Of a stretch of 64,000 nt of DNA, positions 55,378-61,632 are shown in pieces. The DNA is from Butyricicoccus pullicaecorum (GTDB taxonomy: Bacteria > Bacillota > Clostridia > Oscillospirales > Butyricicoccaceae). The stretch lies in NCBI GenBank assembly GCA_018366195.1, contig JAGZIN010000002.1, positions 150,353-214,352 on the forward strand. Direction: 5' to 3'. Every line of letters begins with the position of its first letter. Positions within the stretch are counted from its first letter, which is position 1. Both the position numbers and the translations under genes were made by a program. The notes under the pieces are model-generated. The model searched no databases, was not told the DNA's origin, and was given only the letters and a program-made list of their open reading frames with translations.

Positions 55378-56748
55378 ATGCAGTATAACGTATTTGACTT
55401 CGGCGCCAAAGGCGATGGCGCGACCAATGACGCAGCGGCCATTCAGGCGGCCATTGATGCCTGCCACGAGGCCGGCGGCGGCCGTGTTGTGCTGGAAGGC
55501 GGCCACACCTATTATTCCAGCTCCATCGTGCTCAAGAGCAACATCGAGCTGCATCTGGAGCAGGGTGCCGTGCTGAAGGCCCACGCCGACATCGACACCT
55601 ATTTCCATCCGAACGGCGTGGAGGCCGGTCAGGCCTCGGTATCCGGCGCGGCGGCGGTCGATCGCCCGGTAACGCTCAAGCCGAGCTATGCGTTCCTCTA
55701 CGCCAAGGATGCGGATAACTTCTCTATCACCGGTCAGGGCGCTATCGACGGCAACGTGTATGCGTTCATGAAGCGCGTCAGCCCGTATTACTTCAACGGT
55801 GACTTCTATCCGCGCCCGACCATGTGCTATGTGGAGCACTGCAAGCACATCACGTTCACCGGCATCACCATGCAGAACGCACCGTTCTGGACCCTGCATC
55901 CGGCGGGCTGCGACGATGTGCTCATTCAGGGCATCCGCGTGCTCAATCCGCTCGACTGCACCAATTCGGACGGCATCGACCCGGATCATTCCACCAATGT
56001 TCGCATCATCGGCTGCCACGTTACCTGCGCCGATGACTGCATCTGCCTGAAGTGTTCGGCGGGCAACATGGAGTACGGCCCGTGCAGGAATATCATCATT
56101 TCCGGCTGCACGCTCACTTCGACCTCGGCCGCACTCAAGATCGGCACCGAGGGCACCGGCGATTTTGAGAACGTCATCGTCGATAACTGCATCATCTCGA
56201 ACAGCAACCGCGGCATCTCGATCCAGGTGCGCGACGGCGGCCACGCGAAGAACGTTTCGTTTTCGAATATCATCATCGAAACCCGCCGCTTCGCGGACTG
56301 CTGGTGGGGAACAGCCGAGCCCATCGTGCTCACCACTCACGAGCGCAATGAGGGCGTGCCGAGCGGCAAGATCTCGAACATCCGCTTCACCAATATCACC
56401 TGCGACAGTGAGAACGGCGTGTTCCTCTCCGGCTGTGAGGGCAATCACATCGAGGATGTGCTGTTCGACCGCGTGCAGGTAACGCTCCGCCGCAAGAGCA
56501 AGTGGGAGCGCGGCCTGTACGATCTGCGCCCGGGCCACGATCAGGGCATCGAGAAGATCACCTCGGCGGGCTTCCTGATGCGCCGCGCGGACGACATCAC
56601 GCTGCGCGACTGCCGCGTGCGCTTTGAGGGCGAGGATCTGTCCGATTTCGGTCAGGCCGTGTATGCTTACGAGTGCGGCAAGATCGAGCTTGAGCGCTTT
56701 GACGGCAAAGCTGCAAGAGAGGGCTTCGAGGACGTAGAGCTCGCGTAA
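55378..56748 (+). CDS. Glycoside hydrolase family 28 (polygalacturonase-type), cytoplasmic
   Basis: A 456-residue right-handed beta-helix enzyme. The N-terminus YNVFDFGAKGDGATNDAAAI is the standard GH28 opening. The catalytic aspartates are in CTNSDGIDPDHSTNVRI and TCADDCICLK. The GHG motif is replaced here by SAALKIGTEGTG, as in many bacterial exo-acting members, and the later RGISIQVRDGG corresponds to the RIK region. There is no signal peptide: the mature fold starts at residue 2. It therefore probably trims short galacturonide or rhamnogalacturonide oligomers after import. GAAGGAGAA precedes ATG 55378. It stands alone downstream of the TRAP genes and ends at an island-edge hairpin. Confidence 0.87.
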   Translation: MQYNVFDFGAKGDGATNDAAAIQAAIDACHEAGGGRVVLEGGHTYYSSSIVLKSNIELHLEQGAVLKAHADIDTYFHPNGVEAGQASVSGAAAVDRPVTLKPSYAFLYAKDADNFSITGQGAIDGNVYAFMKRVSPYYFNGDFYPRPTMCYVEHCKHITFTGITMQNAPFWTLHPAGCDDVLIQGIRVLNPLDCTNSDGIDPDHSTNVRIIGCHVTCADDCICLKCSAGNMEYGPCRNIIISGCTLTSTSAALKIGTEGTGDFENVIVDNCIISNSNRGISIQVRDGGHAKNVSFSNIIIETRRFADCWWGTAEPIVLTTHERNEGVPSGKISNIRFTNITCDSENGVFLSGCEGNHIEDVLFDRVQVTLRRKSKWERGLYDLRPGHDQGIEKITSAGFLMRRADDITLRDCRVRFEGEDLSDFGQAVYAYECGKIELERFDGKAAREGFEDVELA

Positions 56749-56760
56749 AGACGATTGAAA

Positions 56761-56807
56761 ATGGAGAATGGAGAATGACGTAACGGTCGGCCATTCTCCG
56801 TTTTTTT
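56761..56807 (+). terminator. Terminator after GH28, island right edge
   Basis: GGAGAATGG (56763-56771) pairs with CCATTCTCC (56791-56799), followed by G and T7. The repeated GGAGAATGGAGAATG resembles the hairpin at 38070 on the other side of the island. Confidence 0.8.
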
Positions 56808-56904
56808 CGTTGGTAGATTGTAAAATGAAATTGAACACATAAAAAAAGTCCACAGCGTTGAGGAAGTCTGTTAGGGCAACACCGCACAATTAAAGCGGCG
56901 GTGC

Positions 56905-57006
56905 TTTGCGGAAATTTTGTGTCCTGACTTTGTTGCAGTTTCACGGTAATACATCAAGTATTACCGCAAAACTGTGCCTCGTCAGTACGCAAAATTTACT
57001 CGCAAA
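56905..57006. repeat. 102-bp imperfect palindrome (MITE-like)
   Basis: The left arm (56905-56952, TTTGCGGAAATTTTG...GGTAATAC) and right arm (56958-57006, GTATTACC...AAAATTTACTCGCAAA) are complementary over about 48 bases with scattered mismatches, around the loop ATCAA. Directly upstream is a smaller inverted repeat, CACCGC/GCGGTG (56880-56903). No coding potential. It looks like a miniature transposable element; no target duplication could be defined. Confidence 0.65.
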
Positions 57007-57217
57007 TCACTATTGTTAAGAAGCATCTGCAAAAAAACTCACTAAGCGATATATCCAGTGCATCGCAGATGCGTTCTATGGTATCCACGCTCAGTTGATT
57101 ACCACGTTTCTTAGCAGCGCGGATAGTAGATTCGGACAAATCACATATTTTAGAGAGCTGGCAAAGGGTAAGTCCGCGTTCGTCAGCAAGTTCCTGCACG
57201 CGGTTAATCGTATTCAA
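56996..57217 (-). CDS. Small XRE-family HTH regulator with altered C-terminus
   Basis: A 73-residue Cro/C1-type DNA-binding protein. The HTH spans about residues 8-62: NRVQELADERGLTLCQLSKI, then SESTIRAAKKRGNQLSVDTI and ICDALDISLSEFF. After SLSEFF the last 11 residues (CRCFLTIVICE) run into the palindromic repeat, so the original C-terminus was probably replaced by the insertion. Such small XRE proteins are common in integrative elements of Clostridia. A GAGGTCATTGA stretch precedes ATG 57217. Confidence 0.7.
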   Translation of the reverse strand: MNTINRVQELADERGLTLCQLSKICDLSESTIRAAKKRGNQLSVDTIERICDALDISLSEFFCRCFLTIVICE

Positions 57218-57247
57218 GTCAATGACCTCCTCTGAGGGTGTTAAGGA

Positions 57248-57749
57248 TTAATTGAGTACACGACCTACAATAGAAAATCTAACTAATGGAGATACGAGTT
57301 TCGGCTCGTATTTTTTATTGTACGAAATCAGAACAGACTGCATATGGAGTGTGCCGTCACTGTCAGTAAAATCGTAACGTTCGGCTTCGCAAGGTATCTT
57401 GCTCATCATACATCTTGATGTAGCCGTCGCCGTCATACATGAAGATGCCGACCTCGCCTGGGGACAGTTCACTGCATTCCTGAATCCATGCGATTTGACC
57501 ATCGTGATAAACCGGCTCCATACTATCGCCGCAGACACGAACACCAAAATCAGCGCGATCAGGGACTGCACTCTTAGGGAAAGAGATAGTTTCAAAATTC
57601 CCTTCATCGAGGAATGTACCAGTACCAGCCGAAACAGAAAGCGTGCTGATCGGCATATCAATGCATTCCTCTTCATAGGAGTGTCTGGCAACGACTCTGT
57701 ATTTTCCGGTGGCTATCAGATCGTCACAATACTCGCGTAGCTTCCGCAA
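57248..57749 (-). pseudogene. LexA-like S24 repressor, frameshifted and N-terminally truncated
   Basis: The upstream frame reads STLSVSAGTGTFLDEGNFET and then FGVRVCGDSMEPVYHDGQIA, the S24 peptidase signature with the catalytic Ser in GDSMEP. At about 57400-57410 this frame runs out (YIKMYDEQDTLRSRTLRFY and stop). The other minus-strand frame continues with the expected IPCEAERYDFTDSDGTLHMQ through VSPLVRFSIVGRVLN, stopping at 57248. A one-base change has therefore split the domain; the catalytic Lys (YIKMY) is at the break. The N-terminal DNA-binding part is missing behind a stop codon. Confidence 0.75.
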
Positions 57750-57825
57750 ACTTCATGCAGGAAGGTCGGACTCCATGATCCAGTGGTAGGGGGTGCCGCC
57801 GATGGTAAGAACAATATTGACGATT

Positions 57826-58383
57826 TCATCTGAAAAGAGCGTCAGCAGGATAAAAATAACGGAACGGATACTCAGCTTTACCGGGTCTTCTGCTTCCATC
57901 CTTGGAGGTATACCCCCAAAGGACGGAACTGAGGGCTTCAATAGCTTCCCGGCGTTTGCGGTAGTAGGTTCTGAAACTGATGTCACGAATATGCGGCCGC
58001 AGGGTCTCGATGATTTCCTCAACATTTTTGAGCTGCTGCGGCGAGAGGAAGGAGTAGTACAGCAGCCAGTAATATGCCTCACCGTTTTTGTGCTTGGTAC
58101 GCAGCAATTCGACTGCGGAATCCAGCAGCTTGAGCATTTTGTGGCTGCGTTCAATGCATTTGGCATGATGCTCGATGTCGCTTCCGGCCAAATCAGCGCC
58201 AGCCAGATAGACTGAATCCAGAAAATCCTCGATGGAGGTGCCATACTCGATCTCAAACTTGGTGCGGACATGCTGGACAGAAAGCTCCAGGCTCCACACA
58301 ACATCCTGGTATTTTTTCAGCAGTTTCCAGGTATCATGGTACAGGGGATTATCAGCAACATCAGGTTCAACAAATTTTCTCAT
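57826..58383 (-). CDS. Unknown mobile-element protein, 185 residues
   Basis: I do not recognise a named domain. The first 160 residues are mostly helical and charged (KLLKKYQDVVWSLELSVQHV, EHHAKCIERSHKMLKLLDSA, LRTKHKNGEAYYWLLYYSFL). The end after GYTSKD (GSRRPGKAEYPFRYFYPADALFR) changes character and may be out of frame with the original. It overlaps the stop of the upstream HTH pseudogene by four bases, so the two were once an operon, of a type seen in integrative elements of gut Clostridia. Whether it is still expressed is doubtful. Confidence 0.5.
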   Translation of the reverse strand: MRKFVEPDVADNPLYHDTWKLLKKYQDVVWSLELSVQHVRTKFEIEYGTSIEDFLDSVYLAGADLAGSDIEHHAKCIERSHKMLKLLDSAVELLRTKHKNGEAYYWLLYYSFLSPQQLKNVEEIIETLRPHIRDISFRTYYRKRREAIEALSSVLWGYTSKDGSRRPGKAEYPFRYFYPADALFR

Positions 58384-59045
58384 TTCAGGTTCCTCCTATT
58401 TTCATGCTCCTCAAAGGGAGTGAGTGTAAGTTCAAAAGTGACGATTGAAGTGTTTGTGCCGCAGAGGATGGTCAGACCAAAGTGGACTGTGGATTTCCCT
58501 CGCGCACGCGGAATCAACTCTTCCCAGCAGTCATCCGATAAGGGATATAACTGATAGCGGGAGAGCGGGCAAGAAAAGCAGGAAATCCCTTGCGTAGATA
58601 GGATGTCAGCCATCTTGCGGAGTATCGTTTCAATGTGCGATTTTGAAATGCTGGAAAGTGCATCCGAAACAATGACCTCATGCTCAGAGATGGAATGGCT
58701 CTCTTCGGTTTCAGCGGTTTCCGGAAGCTCCAGATGAATGTTTAAGGTCATGGCAACTTCCTCCTTGTCGATTAAAACATCGGAAATCTCAAACATGGTG
58801 GACAGGTAGTTTTGCAGGTAGATCACGCTTCCATGCCGGCCGGGAAACGACATGATAGAGATATACCCAAGACCGTCCAGCTTTTTCAGTATCCGGCATA
58901 CGGTAGCGCGTGACAGCCCTCAGCGGCCGGAGCCTCCGTTTATGCGGATGCTCCGGTCGTTGATCAGTTTGTGGATGAACTCACGATAAATTCGGCATCG
59001 TGGGTAATCTACCACTTGTTTGATTTGAAGTTGGTATTCTGGCAT
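58380..59045 (-). pseudogene. HTH (replication/regulatory-type) element protein with internal deletion
   Basis: From ATG 59045 (GAGGAG upstream) the frame reads MPEYQLQIKQVVDYPRCRIY then FIHKLINDRSIRINGGSG and stops. In a shifted frame the downstream part reads LSRATVCRILKKLDGLGYIS, a winged-HTH segment, then SFPGRHGSVIYLQNYLSTMF and on to the C-terminus at 58380. The join is abrupt at about 58920, so a central part, probably well over 100 codons, has been deleted. An in-frame ATG at 58751 with GGAGG could still express the last 123 residues on its own. Confidence 0.65.
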
Positions 59046-59464
59046 GACAGTCTCCTCTTTATTTATGTATTATGTATTAAAGGCGGGGTAATAAAAGTAA
59101 TAAAATGTTTCGATAAAATCGTTGACTTGGATGGACTTGAAGGTTATTATATAATAATGTATGCGTCTGCGGTTAAACGATCAAGCCGTTCTTTATATAG
59201 AGTTCATGGTAGAATAGCATCCTGAGAAACACAGCAGTTTTCTGCCATTCCTGTGCCAGCGATATGCCATAACAGGCGCACTACAACTTTTCTACAACTT
59301 TTGAAACGAGAAGGACGGCACAAGAGGACACGAGACGAATGAAAAAAGTTTCACGAACCGAGAATTGTGCAGGCTTTGAAGCCTTACAGAGCGGCATGGA
59401 GCAGGATGAAGGGAGCCGAATTTTGCTCCCAACCATGAAGCCGCTGGGCGAGTAACATGAGAAG
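59046..59464. other. Gene-poor junction between element remnants and core genes
   Basis: No convincing gene is seen. CTACAACTTTT is repeated exactly twice in tandem (59281-59302). A plus-strand frame beginning in this repeat stays open for about 57 codons to a stop near 59455 but resembles nothing I recognise; it could be the tail of a lost gene. No attachment site or integrase could be identified. Confidence 0.4.
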
Positions 59465-59500
59465 AAGCCTGTGCATTGCGCTGCGATGCACAGGCTTTCG
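59465..59500 (+). terminator. Terminator-like hairpin before the TrmH-family gene
   Basis: AGCCTGTGCAT (59466-59476) and ATGCACAGGCT (59486-59496) form a perfect 11-bp stem, followed by TTCGG only. It may end transcription from the element remnants or lie in the leader of the next gene. Confidence 0.5.
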
Positions 59501-59526
59501 GCATATACATTCATTTGAGGAAGTTC

Positions 59527-60321
59527 ATGGAATTTACTGAGATTACAAGCCGCCAGAATGCAACGCTCAAGCATCTGGCACGGCTGGCGCGTGAAAAGAA
59601 ATATCGTCTTGCAACCGGAGAAATGGTATGTGAGGGGGATAAAATGCTGTACGAGGCGCTATCCTCCGGCACCCAGATTAAGAGCGTTCTGGTGCGTTCG
59701 GGCGCAATGCCAGATTCTTTGGCACAGGGATTATTGCATCAGGCGCAGGAGCAGGGCGCGGCGCTGTTCTGTGCAGAGGAAAAACTCTTTGCGATGGCAA
59801 GTGATGTGGAAACGTCACAGTGGATTTTATTCTCCTGCGTGCGCCCAGTGCAGGATACGGTGGACTTTGCCAAGGTGCGCCGTACTGTTCTACTTGATGG
59901 ATTGCAAGACCCTGGAAACTTGGGAACCATCTTGCGTACCGCAGACGCATTTGCACTGGATTTGGTGGTGCTGTGCGAGGGCTGTACAGACCCCACAGCA
60001 CCCAAGGTGATTCGTGCGACGATGGGGGCTGCCTTTCGGCAGAAGGTATGCCAAATGCCGCTTGCAGATGCCATTGCAGCACTGCATGCACAGCAGATTC
60101 CGGTCTATGCGGCGGCGCTGGAGCCGGACAGTGTGCCGCTTGGACGATTTCCGGACTGTGCGGCTGTGATTATTGGAAACGAAGGAAATGGCGTGACGCA
60201 GACCGCGCTGGAATTATGTGACCAGAAGCTGGTCATTCCCATGGCGGGACGTGCGGAATCACTCAATGCCGGCGTTGCGGCTGCAATTTTGATTTGGGAG
60301 ATGACCAAGAAAGGGGAATAA
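59527..60321 (+). CDS. TrmH-family RNA 2'-O-methyltransferase
   Basis: A 264-residue SpoU/TrmH methyltransferase, a second paralog besides rlmB in this window. The N-terminal substrate-binding domain (ITSRQNATLKHLARLAREKK, then VCEGDKMLYEAL) precedes the knot domain with DGLQDPGNLGTILRTADAF, VIIGNEGNGVT and the closing IPMAGRAESLNAGVAAAILI. The SRQN N-terminus fits the YsgA/RlmB-like rRNA methyltransferases; the target nucleotide is unknown. ATG 59527 follows GAGGAA. dprA begins three bases after the stop. Confidence 0.87.
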   Translation: MEFTEITSRQNATLKHLARLAREKKYRLATGEMVCEGDKMLYEALSSGTQIKSVLVRSGAMPDSLAQGLLHQAQEQGAALFCAEEKLFAMASDVETSQWILFSCVRPVQDTVDFAKVRRTVLLDGLQDPGNLGTILRTADAFALDLVVLCEGCTDPTAPKVIRATMGAAFRQKVCQMPLADAIAALHAQQIPVYAAALEPDSVPLGRFPDCAAVIIGNEGNGVTQTALELCDQKLVIPMAGRAESLNAGVAAAILIWEMTKKGE

Positions 60322-60324
60322 ACC

Positions 60325-61569
60325 ATGTCGAGGCGCGTATACTGGCTGTGGCTGGCAGAAAAGCAGGAGTTAGATGCAGCGGTCATTCGCAGATTGACCG
60401 AATCTTTTGGTACGCCGGAATTTCTATATGCTTCCGAGCGGGACGTTCTTCTTTCCGCCGGACTGACCAAACGTCAAACGGACGCGCTTTGCGAAAAGGA
60501 TTTGTCCAGAGCCGAGCATATTTTGCGCGTTTGTGAGCAAAAGAAAATCACAATAGTCACCATTGAGGACAGCGCCTATCCCGATGCGCTGCGTGAGATT
60601 GCCGACACGCCTCCTGTTTTATATGTCCGCGGAACGCTCCCAGATTTTGAACGCATGCCTGCGATTTCGGTGGTGGGGACACGGTCGTGCTCTGCCTATG
60701 GTTTGCGTATGGCAGAGCGCTTTGGTGCAGCGCTGGCAAAAGCAGGATTTTCTATTGTTTCGGGTATGGCACACGGCATCGATACAGCAGCACATCAGGG
60801 CTGCTTAAAGGCAGGCGGAAAAACGGTTGCTGTGCTTGCCGGTGGTGTGGATATCTGTTTCCCGAAAGAAAATCAATATCTCATGGGAGATATTATGCTT
60901 TGCGGTGCGGTAATCAGCGAGAATCCGCCGGGAACTGCAAACGAAGGATTCCGGTTTCCCCTTCGCAACCGCATCATAACCGGACTGTCTGCTGCAACAC
61001 TGATTGTAGAGGCGCCCGTTCGTTCGGGTGCGATGATTTCGGCACGCCTTGCATTCGAGCAGGGACGCGAGGTATTCGCAATACCGGGCGCACTCGATGT
61101 GGCAGGCTCGGTCGGTTGTAATCGGTTGATTCGTGATGAAATTGCGCGGATTGCCACACACCCGATGGATATTGTACATGAGCTTGCCTCGATGCTGCGG
61201 CAAAAACCGCAGGAAGAGCTTGTGCGTTCGGTGTGGCTTCGGGAGCTTGGCGGCTATGGCAGTCTGCCTGCACCGGAACCCGTAAAGCCCTATCGGATTG
61301 CACGAAGTTCGGGAGGACGCCGGACGGCTTCCGGAGAGAAGGAACAAAAACAAGAAGAAACAGCAGAACCCTTACAAGAAAAGAAGCTGCCGGACAGCCT
61401 ATCGGATACACAGCGCAAAATCGTGCAGGCAATTGGCGCGGGCGCGGATACCATAGACGCCATCAGTGAGGCAACCGGTCTGCCCGCAGCGGAAATCGCT
61501 TCTGCATTGGTGCTGTTGGAGCTTGCAGGGGTCGCAGCGCAAAAGGCAGGACGCTGCATTCTGCTTTGA
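60325..61569 (+). CDS. dprA: DNA-processing protein DprA
   Basis: A 414-residue protein that binds incoming single-stranded DNA and loads RecA during natural transformation. The N-terminal SAM-like region is followed by the Rossmann-fold core with SVVGTRSCSAYG, SGMAHGIDTAAHQGCL, VLAGGVDICFPKENQ and the SENPPGT motif, then FPLRNRIITGLS. A linker rich in Glu/Gln/Lys (about 330-355) leads to a C-terminal winged-helix-like domain (IDAISEATGLPAAEIASALV). It follows the TrmH-family gene by three bases, and topA follows after 63 bases. Confidence 0.94.
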   Translation: MSRRVYWLWLAEKQELDAAVIRRLTESFGTPEFLYASERDVLLSAGLTKRQTDALCEKDLSRAEHILRVCEQKKITIVTIEDSAYPDALREIADTPPVLYVRGTLPDFERMPAISVVGTRSCSAYGLRMAERFGAALAKAGFSIVSGMAHGIDTAAHQGCLKAGGKTVAVLAGGVDICFPKENQYLMGDIMLCGAVISENPPGTANEGFRFPLRNRIITGLSAATLIVEAPVRSGAMISARLAFEQGREVFAIPGALDVAGSVGCNRLIRDEIARIATHPMDIVHELASMLRQKPQEELVRSVWLRELGGYGSLPAPEPVKPYRIARSSGGRRTASGEKEQKQEETAEPLQEKKLPDSLSDTQRKIVQAIGAGADTIDAISEATGLPAAEIASALVLLELAGVAAQKAGRCILL

Positions 61570-61632
61570 TTGATATGTCTTGTCTGAACGTGCGGCGTTC
61601 AGATGATTTGGATACAACACTGGAGGAATACT

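Noticed and set aside
57753..58304. Second minus-strand frame overlapping the unknown 185-residue protein, with a hydrophobic end
   Set aside because: It overlaps out of frame with a better-supported gene. Only its last about 45 codons look protein-like, and I could not decide whether they are a lost C-terminus or a different gene fragment.
59339..59455. Small plus-strand ORF of about 38 codons starting MKKVSRTENCAG
   Set aside because: It has no ribosome binding site and no recognisable similarity, and is continuous with an open frame starting in a tandem repeat; kept only as part of the gene-poor region.
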